Assembly: GCA_920105625.2 (NCBI GenBank) | Contig: OV050030.1 | Span: 99,884,152-99,948,151, forward strand | Direction of reading: 5' to 3' | Length of the DNA stretch: 64,000 nucleotides | Source: Clusia tigrina | Taxonomy: Eukaryota > Arthropoda > Insecta > Diptera > Clusiidae | Part shown: piece after piece, positions 11,586-23,977 of the stretch | Numbering within the stretch: position 1 is the first letter of the stretch | Layout: each line of letters opens with the position of its first letter | The notes under the pieces: generated by a model | Databases searched by the model: none | Told to the model about the DNA's origin: nothing | The model's input: the letters and a program-made list of their open reading frames with translations, nothing else | Made by a program: the position numbers and the translations under genes

Positions 11586-12300
11586 TGTTGTGAGTCAAGC
11601 TCACAATGTCCGCTAAACCCCAGTAACTATTAGATTTTATTATTAATAAAATAATAAACGTGCATAGCTCTAAGGCGCATGTATAACGTAATAAAAATGT
11701 TATTATTAAGTAAAAGTGGTTTTACATGCGCGAATTACAGTCGCCAGACTTGATTGCCTGACATCACTAAATAATCCATACTTGTCATGGCGCCACTAGT
11801 ATTGCTAATTACAGTCGCCAGACTTGATTGCCTGACATCACTAAATAATCCATACTTGTCATGGCGCCACTAGTATTGCTGTCCGAAAACTGCTCCCTAG
11901 AGCTGGTGGCCGCTGACGCCACGGTCGAGGAACTGTATTTTTCGACTGCTGTGACTGCGTCTGTATCTGGCGCCTCTTGGCCGTCGGCGTTGTTCGACCG
12001 AACTGGCCTGCATATCCGATCATCTGGCGCCTCTTGGCCGTCGGCGCCATGTGAGTTGGGGACAGATCGGAACGGTACCTACAGCCGCTCAGTAACACTA
12101 ACTACACACTTATTCTATATTAACTCTATATACCTGCTATCTCTTTTCAAACCTCCTTTTCCTTCTCTTTTTAAAACCTCTATCCGTAAGTTAAGAATAC
12201 AATTTATTTATATATAAGTATTACTAACAAATAAGTTTTAATAAAGTTTATAACGTTGAACTGACAAGTTGTGCGTTTTACTTTGAGATCAGTTGAACTA
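11586..12300. mobile_element. LTR-like insertion inside the Er1 second LTR
   Basis: The foreign block starts TGTTGTGAGTCAAGCTCACA and contains a perfect 74-bp tandem duplication, a repeated GGCGCCTCTTGGCCGTCGGCG (about 11970 and 12030) and AATAAA near 12240. It looks like a solo LTR of another family. The right end is uncertain, somewhere between about 12270 and 12540. The frames 11861-12217 and 11859-12098 inside it show no protein family. Confidence 0.4.
11733..11880. repeat. Perfect 74-bp tandem duplication
   Basis: The unit 11733-11806 (AATTACAGTCGCCAGACTTG to TAGTATTGCT) is repeated without change at 11807-11880. Perfect identity suggests a recent event compared with the decayed DNA around it. 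Confidence 0.85.
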
Positions 12301-12719
12301 AGGATTTATAGTGTTCATATGTAAAAGAGCATCTACAAAACTTAAGTAGCGCATTTGATAATTGACTGCAATGAACTTTCACTACTAACTGATCAGCACT
12401 TTCCCAAAAGTGTGCCACTCGATGATTGCATTGGCGGACATTTGCAGAATGTGCAAACCAAAGAATTGGGCAATTACAACTAACAATGTAGGGCAATTTG
12501 AAATAATAATAATTAAGAAACGAATGTAAATACTAAATAAGCAGGTGTTTTACGAATAAAGAGTGTCTTCTAACAACTAAACTTGAGCGCGTTTCAACTC
12601 GCGCGGTTAGGAAAAGAACCAGAGTGGACTCGGGCTACTATCAAGCGCCCAGTAAATGTCCTACAGCGAGTAAAATGTAGGCGTAGCACACCACACACAG
12701 CTCTAACACCCCACATAAT

Positions 12720-12737
12720 TGGCTCAGCCGGTAGGAT
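12720..12737 (+). promoter_or_regulatory. PBS-like site after the second Er1 LTR
   Basis: TGGCTCAGCCGGTAGGAT lies four bases after the LTR end. It differs at one base from the Er3 and Er4 PBS. A PBS after a second LTR means that a piece of a second internal region, or of another copy, is attached here. Confidence 0.65.
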
Positions 12738-15495
12738 CCGAAGATGATATGCGAGACTACTCTGAAATGAACAATATACATTTGTTAGTCTAGAAAGCTC
12801 TTCGTTCCCATACTTCCAATGCAAAACCAAGAGCGGGCAAGTAATAAATATTCTTATCGACACAATCCGATATAGAAAAAGAATTGCATCCAACCCCATT
12901 CCGAACGAAAAAGCTTTTTATGCGAACTCAATAGCGGGAGATACTAAAGTTAGTCACCATACCATGGTCAACATTTTTAATCTCAAGGACTAAGATATAC
13001 AGTTTTCCTACTACTATCTTCCAAATCTTTTTACGCCATTCTTGGCAGTGACAGTCTGAAGGACTTAGATGCAATCATCCACACTAAAGACCATTACATA
13101 ACTATACAGAAAAAATTGGAAATAGCAATCAAACCGCACTTATCGCAATCAGTCGACCAACGAACAAAAAAAATTTATAGGTTCATTAGTTCAGGAATAT
13201 CCGAGGTTGTTTGCTAACCCAGGTGAAAGTTGGCGTACACTACCCGAGTCTTAGCAGAGCGCAACACTTGTCTACACCAAATCATACCCATATCCGTTTT
13301 CTCTGAAAAGCGTTGTTGATAAGCAAATTCAAGCACTTCTTTCCGAAGGAGTAATTAAGCTCTCTAGCTCTCCCTATAATTCTCCTGTTTGGATTGTTTC
13401 CAAGAAAAGCGAATCCGAAGGAAACCCACCATTTACGATGGTGATAGATTATAGGAAGCTAAACAGTATCACATGAGCGGACCTTTACTCAATCCCCAAT
13501 ATAAAACTGGTGGATCTGAAAAGTGGTTTCCACCAAATACCTTTAAAATTGTCGGACGTCGAGAAGACAGCTTTCTCCGTTAACCACGGCAAATACGAAA
13601 TTGCTCACCATCGATTTTTCAATGAGCCCTTGCCGATATATTAAGAAAATATATCGGGAAATGCTGCTACGTTTCTATAGACGGTATCGTTATATTCAGA
13701 AAGACCAAGAAGAACCACTTTAAACATTTACAGAATATATTCAGTACATTACAAGATGCCAGCATGAAGGGGCAATTACATAAATGTAATTTTTTTATTA
13801 CCGGGTAGAATTCTTGGGTTTCAGGATATCTTCAGAAGGGATAAAACGAGCAAAAGCAAATTCGAGGCCATATTAAATTTCCGAATACCACAGATACTCA
13901 AGGATCTCCGATCGTTCCTCTGTCAGGGTATTACCGGCGTTTTGTCAAAGACTATGGAAAACTAGCTGACAGCTTTTTTAGGGGGGGATGATGGATGTTT
14001 GTCAAAATGCAGTCCAGGAGAACAAATATTTTTCTAGACGAAAGCGCACTAGAATCCTTAAACAAATTGAAAAATTCGTTAGTTTCAGGAGACACGCTAT
14101 TGTTGTACCCAAATTTCAGTAAAGAGATCGAGCTTACAACCGACGCCTCGGAATATGCCATCGTAGCGGTTCTGCCATAAAATGATCGGCCTACAACTTT
14201 CATTTCAAGGACGTTATGTAAAATAAATGAGAACTAAGCCACAAATTATCTATATGGCACCGCTCAAGTTAAAGTTAGCACACAGCAATAGCAAGATGAA
14301 GAGGTAGAAAGCAATCTGGGAAGAATGCAACTACGAGCTGCTGTATAAGCCAGGAAGAATGAATAGGGTAGCAGACGCACTTTCCAGACCTCCACAAATT
14401 CGACCCAACATAGCGCAGAGAGCTCTCCTGATAATTTGATTCCGAGTGTGAAAATGCAAATCAACGTCTATAAAAATCAGGTTCTCTTTAAAACAGGTAC
14501 TCTTCGATTTACCAATTCAAAATTGTTTTCCCAACCTATCATAGACATCTAATTACCGAACCTAAGTAGGAACAATCCATACATCATTAACGATATAAAA
14601 GCCGGGTATCATTAAAAAAGTATATCCCTTACATTTTAGTAGCTACCGAATTAGATTCACACAAATCCAAGTCCAGGATATTGCTGACGCACAGCAACAG
14701 GAAACCGTTATAATAACAACACACTAAAAAGCACATCGTGAAGTCGACGAAAACAAGCCGATTTTAGAAAAATATTACTTTCCTAGCAAGATTAAGAAAA
14801 TAAAAAATGCACTAGAGCTTGGTCAGTTTGCAAGGGAATACGAGAACGAAAGGCATTCGAAATACGAAAGGCATTCGAATAAATCCGAACTACAACAAAC
14901 AACTAGTATTAACGGCCTTTGGCAAATTTTTGAAATACGCTCAAGGCAAAATTATCAATTCAAAAGCAATAGAAGGCATTAATCAGCCATTTCGAGAGAT
15001 ATTGATATCGTTTGGTATACCTGACATTATCCTAATTGATAACGAAAAGTTGTTGAACTCGCACAGATCGCACGTTTCCATTCAACACTCACAGAAATTA
15101 TGCGTTGCATTAAACTCGATGATTCAAAAGACACATTCTCAGAGTTCCTAGATAAAGCGAATATAACACTCTATACATTCTACAATAAGGAAGAAGCCGA
15201 TTAAAATACTCTTTAGTTGCATCGTTAGTACTAATCACAACCAACGAGAAAAGGTAAGAATAGAAAACGTCCAGCGACTAAAAGAAAAGCAGGACAGAGA
15301 TCTCGAAAATCACAGTAAAAAGAGAGCCCATGAAAATCTATTCCACAGGCGATAATGTTTTTGTTAAAGTTAATAGAAGGGAGGGATCCAAATTATCTCC
15401 ACGATATAAAAAAGAAGTAGCCTCCGAAAAAAATACAACCACAATTAAAACCCAATCAGGATGTGTAGTGCATAAGAGCCGCATTAAAAATTAAT
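12738..15495 (+). pseudogene. Gy1 pol remnant: protease, RT, RNase H, integrase
   Basis: This is a heavily decayed Gypsy polyprotein in changing frames. Protease: QVINILIDTIRY near 12835, with DTI in place of DTG. RT: EGVIKLSSSPYNSPVWIV near 13350-13395, MVIDYRKLN near 13440, and the catalytic loop reading SIDG at about 13674-13685 where the family has YIDD. RNase H: ELTTDASEYAI near 14130 and RVADALSRPP near 14370. Integrase: the zinc region near 14740-14820 and a C-terminal LSPRYKKEV..TTIKTQSG..VHKSRIKN ending at 15493. It follows Gy1 gag in family order, so I read it as the distal half of the element split by Er1. Confidence 0.7.
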
Positions 15496-15514
15496 CATCT
15501 TCTCTCTCAGACTT

Positions 15515-15660
15515 CAAACTATTTTCTGTTTCGCCGAGGTCCAGATATTAGTATATTCGAACTCGCAAGTGGTAACATTAAATTTAGGAATGGCTAAAGT
15601 AAAGACCGGAACATTGTAAGGACTAAAATTTACAGTGAAATTTGGCCCGCACTACAGGTG
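15515..15660 (+). pseudogene. Possible env N-terminal fragment of Gy1
   Basis: A short frame right after pol reads FAEVQILVYSNSQVVTLNLG and then MAKVKTGT before a stop. Position and pattern (signal-peptide-like start, then a small hydrophobic strand) suit an errantivirus env, but the fragment is too short for a firm call. Confidence 0.3.
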
Positions 15661-16436
15661 ACAGAGACCCTATTCAACTATACCCACACACACATCACGA
15701 ATAATAGACCCGAACAGCTGCATCAAAGAAACGCCCACAATACAAACCGAAGCAACTGCGTTGGAAACTTAACGGAAGACTGCTTACGTTGTAAGCAATC
15801 AGCGCATCAGTGGCGGGAGCACAGTCTAACCATCAGCATATTATACCAGTTGGAATAATTAATTCTGAACCACGATTACAACAAAAGCAACCACACGCTC
15901 AGCCAACGATCTTGCCAACCAGCGCCACGCTTGCGAAGAGAGAAAACACAGCGACGAATAGTGGAATTTGCCGAGTACGCTCGCTCGGTAAATTTTACAC
16001 TAACAACACGCAGAAACGAGAGCAAAGCACAAGAGGGAGAACGACAGAGCGACCACCACGCAACGGCCAACAAGTACATAGCAAAATAATGAAAGGAGAA
16101 TAGTTCTTCTGGCGCAAGTTTAAACTGAACTGTTTAAATTTAATAACAAATACAACACGGGAACCGAATACGATTTCGGGCAGCGCTGCTTGCATCCAAC
16201 AATACTGCCGGCCAACCAGAGGCCGCTGGAGTGAGGTGGTTGAGCATCAGTAGTTGAAGGTGGCCCAAGGGCAAAATACTACAACAACAACAAGCCTGAC
16301 CACAACAACAAGAACCATGACCACAACAACAACAGGCATGACGACTAGCTGAAAGCGAGGCCGGCCAACGGAACTAAAATGACACAACGGTCGTCCGCTA
16401 ACAACAACATGCATCAGCCGCTGTGACCAGTTGGGC
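15661..16436. other. Region upstream of the TATA/hairpin module
   Basis: Small overlapping frames on both strands at 15658-16195 carry no family motif. A (CAA)n-rich stretch lies at about 16280-16345. The GC content is higher than in the surroundings. Confidence 0.45.
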
Positions 16437-16444
16437 TATATAAA
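16437..16444 (+). promoter_or_regulatory. TATA box of an LTR-like or promoter module
   Basis: TATATAAA sits in a GC-rich setting (GTTGGGC before, CCATGCGGCCC after). A start site would be expected near 16467-16475, so the hairpin array at 16540-16784 would be transcribed. AATAAA at 16921-16926 could end a short transcript. The block may be the LTR of an unidentified retrotransposon. Confidence 0.5.
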
Positions 16445-16539
16445 CCATGCGGCCCAAGCAGTAGGTCTCTTCGTCGATCACCAACATCCTGACCAGCAAC
16501 AGCTCTACGCCACACAACCTACATTACGAGCACAGAAAG

Positions 16540-16784
16540 CTTAGTGAGAACATCTGGTTTTTAATCGTTTTCTCACTAAGCCATACACAAACAGAGACTA
16601 TAGGGACTCAGTGAGAACCTCTGCTTTTTAATAGTTTCTGTCACTGAGACACATACGCTACCGAAACTTAGGGACTTAGTGAGAACCTCTGGTTTTTAAT
16701 CGTTTTCTCACTGAGTCATACGCCGTACAGAGACCATAGGGAATCAGTGAGAGCATATGGTTTTTAATCGTTCTCTCACTGAAT
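16540..16784 (+). repeat. Four tandem ~67-bp units, each a stem-loop
   Basis: Units begin near 16540, 16607, 16675 and 16743. Each has a left arm of the type CTTAGTGAGAA, a 17-20 nt loop rich in T (TGGTTTTTAATCG) and a right arm of the type TTCTCACTAAG. Unit 1 pairs 11 bp perfectly and unit 4 pairs 10 bp. Unit 2 has a bulge and unit 3 a G-T pair. Paired changes keep the stems, so a structured RNA or a protein-binding DNA array is likely. Confidence 0.75.
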
Positions 16785-17049
16785 CACTGAGACGCACACT
16801 TACCGGGACATAGAGACTGAAAACAAGTACACATAGGATACATTTATTTGCATAGGAATATAATTAAGAAAGTAGCTTTGTGAGGACTAACAACAGTCCA
16901 CAATTAGTATTTTGAATTTAAATAAAACACGTTAAAACTAATATAGCTCGTCCGACTTATAAATTTTCTGTAGGCGAACAGCTATAGAAAAGAGTTGTCA
17001 CAACGTTGAAACTCAGTAATGTCATTTGTTCGATGTGGGGCGAATTGAT

Positions 17050-17800
17050 TTTCACTTTGCTGGTTTAAAGTTTGCTCTTATTTTGTGTTCTTTTTGGCGA
17101 TTTGGGCATATGTGCAACCTAGTTGGATTTCGGAATCTGGGGCCTTGTTAAAATTAGTGTTATCAAACACTTTCTGCCTTAGCGTGGAGAATGTTTGTCG
17201 CTGTAATTCTTTGTACATATTACAGCCTCTGTAATTAGCCGGGTGGTTTCCTCCGCAAAACACAATACTTCACATCCTGTGATTTTTCTTCACAAGGGCA
17301 GTCTGACATTGCATGATTGATTGCCAACGAATTTAATGCATCGAGGAGTATGGCTGCAATATTTTCTAGTGTGGCCATACCTCTGACATTTTGTGCACTG
17401 AGCTATTTCTCTTTTTTTATTTGGTGGTTCCAATTTTATTTTTGTGTGCATAATTGCTTCAACTTTATAAATGTCTGTATTATTTTTGTTTTGTTTTAAG
17501 TTGACATAAAACATCGACAACGGATGCTTTGTAATTCTTCGTTTTATATTTGAAACGTTTGTAACATCGAATCCTAACCTAGTTATTTCCTCTTTTATTT
17601 CTTCTGCTTATATTGTGTGGATTGCCCTTTTAATATTACGCTAAAGTCTTGTTCCTGTTTCGGTTTATATAAATGGAATTCTGTGTTCTTTTCAGCCAGA
17701 GATTTTGTAATAGTTAGTGTCTGGTATAGATGGCCCGCTATTGGCTATCATAGGGAACGCACTCATGGGAGAGCCGGCTCTTTGATTTTCCATAACTGAA
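17050..17800 (-). pseudogene. Jockey-type LINE ORF1 (nucleic-acid-binding) fragment
   Basis: On the minus strand, frames from 17800 down to 17080 read a degenerate N-terminal part (NTEFHLYKPKQEQDFSVILKG), then PNKKREIAQCTKCQRYGHTRKYC and, in another frame, MFCGGNHPANYRGCNMYKEL. These are the CCHC zinc knuckles of the Gag-like ORF1 of Jockey elements. The middle knuckle is damaged (CIKFVGN where a second Cys is expected). Frames break between 17263 and 17290. The protein would coat the element RNA. Confidence 0.75.
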
Positions 17801-18139
17801 GCTATTTCATTTTTTGTGTATTCCTACGCTCGCTCTGTTCCGAGTGTAAAACACTAATTTTGGCGCACTTAGCCGCTTAATATATATGTTTGTTTATTGG
17901 TTTTGTTTGTTTTGTGGCAATTTTACTTTAGCTAATTGTCACTCTTTGTTTTTGTTAGATGGCAGACTGGAACCACCACTAAACACTGTTTATCAAAAAT
18001 TCCAGTTAAACGTCCTGTCGCACTTTGACACTTTTTTCTCAAGTTATTTAGATTTGGAAGCAGAGTGAAAAGAAACCAGACCGCACCTTAAGGGAGACTT
18101 TCTTGGAAATAAAAATAGCATCAAATAATTTACCAATTG
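17801..18139. other. Spacer, nothing recognised
   Basis: I see no coding or RNA motif. It may be further decayed Jockey sequence. Confidence 0.4.
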
Positions 18140-18700
18140 CTTATATCATAAGAATACTTCAGACAGAAATTTATTCGTGTGTGATTGAATTAATAATAGT
18201 GCTAAAAAAACCAAAAGCATAAAATAGTAAATATATTATAGATATAAGTAATTCCCATTGCATTCCGCGCTTACCAAAAAGGCATCCAGGAACATGCACT
18301 AGGACCAATAACCAGCACATCCCCTCGGCAGAACAAATTGTCCTCGGTACGCTACGATTAATAAGTTCGCGCTGAATTTTACTACCTCCTTTATTATCCT
18401 GTAGCACAATGCTACAATAGCAATGGATAACCAAACTTATGTTTCGACCGAAGTACTCTATTCTAAACCTTTCCCTGCAATAGCACAGCCCCACCGGCTT
18501 TGGGACAGATGAAAGAAATCCGAACGCTTGAATTGATGAAGGAACTACAGGTAAACAACACCAAGAAAATTAATCTACTAGAGAAGGAAAACCAATTGGA
18601 ACTGGGAGTAAATTTTGGCCTACTAGCTTTGGTACTAATACTATTATTGGGACTGATCGAAATGCTCGCCAGAAAAATCAAGGCTACCAGATAAAAATAA
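18140..18700 (+). pseudogene. Errantivirus-type env C-terminal fragment with membrane segment
   Basis: Broken frames read PGTCTRTNNQHIPSAEQ near 18290-18340 and a small clean frame at 18500-18694. The clean frame holds a short charged helix (ELMKELQVNNTKKINLLEKE), then a membrane segment (LGVNFGLLALVLILLLGLIE) and a basic tail (ARKIKATR). This layout matches the end of insect retroviral env proteins: Cys-containing ectodomain, helix, transmembrane anchor, short tail. No pol was found beside it on this strand. Confidence 0.5.
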
Positions 18701-18854
18701 CAACAGTATCAGAAGAAAAGGAAGCCCCGAAGTTATCCGTATCCTTGCCAGAACTTAGCAACCAGAACAACAAATCATCACCCTCTCCCGTTCTACGAGT
18801 TAGCCAGATACCAGGAGTGAACAGCATAAATATTTTAATGCAACTTCAAGACGC

Positions 18855-19084
18855 TGCTGCAACACATTCCCCAGTTGCACGCGCATCCGGCCGAATTCCA
18901 TTTCTGATGACTATGCATCTACGGGAATGGTAGGAGCGGGAATAGTTCACGGCCCCGCTACAGGTGCCGTTGGCTGAAGCAAGGTGTAGACATAAGAAAT
19001 ATTCTTTTTAGCTTTAGTCTTAAATTTCGTTGTGAACAACAACGTACTAAAAATTAAAATAAAATTGTTTTTTTTACAAAACCA
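18855..19084 (+). repeat. Dispersed ~235-bp repeat, copy 2
   Basis: This is the counterpart of 3150-3388. It starts 150 bp after the env-like fragment, where a 3' LTR would be expected, and ends in an A/T-rich AATAAAATTG-type tail. No clear TG..CA ends were seen. Confidence 0.65.
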
Positions 19085-19199
19085 ACCTTTTCACTACGAA
19101 TTATGCTTGTTAATACATTGTTATTTTTTATTAATCCTATTAACATTACACCTGTCTATTGACACTAAGTAATAATTTTGAACAGTTAGGAAATAGAGG

Positions 19200-19773
19200 T
19201 AATCTTAAACCAATATCGAAGACGACATTTACATTTAATTTCTAAGATTTTAGCTTACGTTCAGACCAGATTTATAAGTATATATTCACTAGTTTTGTTG
19301 GTGTGCAACGTATCAGTCAGCTTGATTGTGAAGTTTGTAATCCAGGAATGTCTCTCAAATCTGGATTTGTGTGTCATAACACGCGGTGCATGTGCTTGAG
19401 GATTCATATTTGGATGGTTGCCTGTCAATGTACAGATCACGGTGAAAGTCTTCGTTTGATAAATACCACTCAGCATTGATTATAGTGCGAAGAATTTTCG
19501 ACCGTATTCTTTGAATTATTCTGATCTCCGATTTTGCTGCTGTACGCCACATATTCGATACCGTATCTCCAGACAGGCATGATTATCGATTTATTTATCA
19601 TCAGTTTATTGTATCTGAGAGCTTGGATTGTCTGCCCAAAAGCCAAAAAAATTCTCTGAAACAATTATTAATTTCTAGTTTTTTTTGTGTGATATGTTTA
19701 TTCAAGATTAGGTTTTTGTCAATAGTCATTTCGAAGTATTTTGCCTTTGTGTCGATTTTAATTGGTTCATGCA
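19200..19773 (-). pseudogene. Jockey-type LINE ORF2 C-terminal (RT thumb) fragment
   Basis: Minus-strand frames 19664-19470, 19552-19355 and 19476-19261 read in order: NKLMINKSIIMPVWRYGIEY, IRIIQRIRSKILRTIINAEW and NEDFHRDLYIDR. This order is typical of the region after the RT palm in Jockey elements. Two frameshifts split it. The fragment ends abruptly at the Helitron sequence at 19774. Confidence 0.75.
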
Positions 19774-22193
19774 CGCCGATTGTCTCAGCAATTTTGCGGC
19801 GATATGTATGCCGAAATAGAAGCAGAGCGCCTCTTTTTTATCAGTTTAAATCAAACCAAACTACGTTCGGAGGAGTACATTCATTTACGCGATGCAATTT
19901 GCACCGAAGGAAATGCATCTGATTTTGGTCGGTTGACCATTTTACCGGCGACGTTCGTCGGCAGCCCACGTCATATGCATGAATATACGCAAGATACATG
20001 ACATACATCTTTACGGCCGTCCAGACCTGTTCATCACCTTCACGTGCAATCCAAAGTGGATAGAAATTGTTCAACTACTGCTTCCTGGCCAAACATCAAG
20101 TGATCGGCATGATATCATCGCACGTGTATTCAGGCAAAAAGTCCGGTCGCTCATGGACTATATTGTTAGGCATCGTGTCTTTGGGGATACTCGATGTTGG
20201 ATGTATTCGATTGAATGGCAAAAAAGAGGACTGCCGCATGCGCACATTCTCACATTCTTCACACCAAATTGATGACATCATATGTGCCGAGATTCCTGAT
20301 CCCGAAACCGATCTAGACCTGCATGATGTCGCAATAAAAAATATGATTCATGGTCCGTGTGGCTCCATTAACCCACAATCACCATGCATGGTTGACAAGT
20401 GTTCCAAGCGTTATCCACGAAATTTGACTGATGAGACCATCACTGGCAACGATGGTTATCCACTGTATCGGCGTCGATCATCTGATGATGGCGGTAGAAC
20501 CATTACAGTCAAAGTAAAAGGAAATGATTTCGTGGTCGACAACTCTTGGGTTGTTCTGTATTCGCCACTTCTTTCCAAAACATTCAAGGCGCATTGTAAC
20601 GTAGAGTATTGCAATTCAGTGAAGTCCATCAAGTACATCTGCAAATATGGCACGAAGGGCAGAGACATGGCGGCTTTTGGTCTTCAAGCTCCTGCCCCAA
20701 TGATGAAATCAAGCGCTATCAAGTTGGTCGGTACGTATGCTGCAATGAGGCGGTTTGGCGTATATTCTCATTTCCCATTCACGAACGCTATCCGACTGTT
20801 ACACATTTGGCAGTGCACCTGGAGAACAGTCAACGAGTTTATTTCACTGCAGCAAATGCCGCTCAACGTGCTCAAAACCCACCAGCGACAACATTGACCA
20901 GTTTCTTGTCGATTTGCCAAAGTGATCCGTTTGCACGTACGTCACTTTACTCAGAGATTCCTCGTTATTACACTTGGAAAGCTTCATCGAAGAAATTTCA
21001 ACGTCGAAAGCAAGGCGATGTAGTTCCTGGTCATCCTGATGTGCGTTCTACTGCAGCTCTTGGCCGTATATATACAGTTCATCCGAAAAATGATTAATGC
21101 TTTTACTTGCGACTATTGCTGGTGAATGTTCGTGGCCCGACATCATTTGAGTCTCTCCGAACTGTCAATGGTGTAGTGTTGCCAACATTTCGTGCAGTAT
21201 GTCAGGAGCTTAATTTGCTAGAAAACGATACGCATTGGGACACGACAATCGCTGAAGCAACTGTTTCCGCATCTCCAAGTCAGATACGCACATTATTTTC
21301 AATCATGATTTTACTCTCAGGCGATTTCCGGCAAACACTACCAATACCACGATCGACCGCTGCCGATGAGATCAATGCTTGCCTGAAATCATCACCATTG
21401 TGGCGTTATGTGAAGAAACTTCGGCTGACGACAAACATGCGAGTTGCATTGCTAAACGATCCATCTGCCGAAGTGTTCTCCAATCAACTGCTAACTATCG
21501 GTAATGGTCGTGTTCCTGTCGACGCATCGAATGGATTGATTTCATTCCCGTCAAACTTTTGCAATTTCGTCTCAACGAAAGAGGAGCTCATCAACAAAGT
21601 GTTTCCGAACATCATTGCTAACCACCAAAACTACGATTGGTTGAGTGAAAGAGCAATTTTAGCGGCAAAGAACAAGGATGTGGATCACTTAAGCTTTACA
21701 ATTCAAAATCAAATCTATCGACTGTGTAACAAACGAAGACGAAGCAACCAACTACCCAACTGACTTCTTGAATTCATTGGATGTGCCTGGCTTGCCGCCA
21801 CACAATTTATAATTGAAGGTTGGTTCAGTCGTTATCATGCTTCGCAATCTCAACCAACCAAAATTATGCAACGGAACGCGTTTTGCGGTCACAAAACTCA
21901 TGAGCAATGTGATTCACGCGAGACTAATAAAAGGAAAATTCAAAGGTGAGGAAGTTCTCATTCCGAGAGTTCCAATGGTCCCAACCGATATGCCATTCGA
22001 GTTTAAGCGAATACAATTTCCAATTCGTCTCGCATTCACCATGACAAATTATAAATCACAAGGCCAATCATTGAGTGTTTGTGGCCTGAATCTGGAAAAT
22101 GAATGTTTTTCACACGGACAACTGAATGTTGCATGTTCCCGTGTCGGAAAACCATCCAAAACAACTGCTAACAACAAAACAAAAAATATCGTT
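19774..22193 (+). pseudogene. Helitron Rep-helicase, broken, helicase core deleted
   Basis: The protein would nick and unwind DNA for rolling-circle transposition. Rep region: the HUH-type motif PHAH (WQKRGLPHAHIL, about 20217-20252) and the paired-Tyr motif YICKYGTKG (about 20635-20661). Helicase region: LLSGDFRQTLP (about 21313-21345), MLRNLNQPKLCNG (about 21838), TMTNYKSQGQS (about 22039-22070) and LNVACSRVG (about 22120). Frames change near 20270 and 20850, and a TAA stop lies at 21095-21097. Sequence passes directly from the pre-helicase SQIRTLFSI block to the GDFRQ motif, so the Walker A and B segment is missing. Confidence 0.8.
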
Positions 22194-22526
22194 TAGCACA
22201 GAGTGCTCCAATGAGGGGAAATACAATTCAATAAATGTAAAAATAATTTCATACGAGTAAGTACACATAAAGTACTGACGACGAGGAGTATTAGTTTAAA
22301 GCCGGATTTTATTATTATTTTAGGTTCGTCAGCGGAGGGACGTGGCAAATGAGTTGTTTAGAGCAAGAATTCTGAAGATATATAGTACTGACGGAGACAG
22401 ATATCAATTTATATCTGCATTTTTCATTTCAGTTTAATTGGTGGAGGGGTATGATCAATGTAATTTTTAGTCCTAAATACATATACGAGTATGTACATCT
22501 ATAGTACAGATCATGGGACATGTTTA

Positions 22527-23699
<1,173 letters not shown>

Positions 23700-23977
23700 T
23701 GAATGATCGGATACGCCATATCTGGGCCCATGTTGTCGTTCAACCATTTCCTGAAGAAGGCGGAAAACCGCATTCGTCAACTGAAACAAGTTAATGCACT
23801 TACCGTGACCCCAGCTGAGATCCCACTGTGTGGGCCAGTGAGCGAGGAAGATTTGAGGGAAATAGGTAGGCTGCCAGACTCAGTTGACATCCATGCATTC
23901 GAGGGAAACCCATCCCTATACGTGTCCTGGGTGACATCAGTTGAGGGAATCTTAGACGATTACAGGATCGTCAGGCC
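23700..23977 (+). pseudogene. Gy2 gag, N-terminal half
   Basis: The open frame from 23703 shows LPDSVDIHAFEGNPSLYVSW followed by SVEGILDDYRIVR. This is the conserved start of the Gypsy capsid domain (a tract of the type GxPxxLxxW). At 23977 it is cut by the Er2 3' LTR, and the frame then runs into LTR sequence to 24035. The continuation of the capsid is found 9.2 kb away, from 33222. Confidence 0.7.

Larger units (their letters stand above)
11257..12715 (+). repeat. Er1-type second LTR, interrupted
   Basis: It starts TGTTGTGAGTAAG and follows the 5' LTR of Er1 to about 11565 (GGAACACCAGAAAGGTGCTTATCTTA). About 700-950 bp of foreign DNA follows. The distal LTR resumes by about 12540, where AATAAA lies at 12556 and GCTACTATCAAGCGCCCAGT matches the 5' LTR. 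It ends CCCCACA at 12715. Confidence 0.65.
5832..12737 (+). mobile_element. Er1: errantivirus-like element nested in Gy1, internally deleted
   Basis: Two related LTRs (5832-6376 and 11257-12715) flank a leader, a partial gag and a partial integrase. A PBS follows each LTR. Protease, RT and RNase H are missing. Its 3' noncoding part (9700-9960) matches the corresponding part of Er2 on the minus strand (about 26430 down to 26200), so Er1 and Er2 are the same family. A LINE fragment lies inside it at 10660-11256, and an LTR-like piece lies inside the second LTR. Confidence 0.7.

Noticed and set aside
11861..12217. 118-aa and 79-aa opposing frames
   Set aside because: They arise from the 74-bp and GGCGCC repeats of an LTR-like insertion, with no protein family features.
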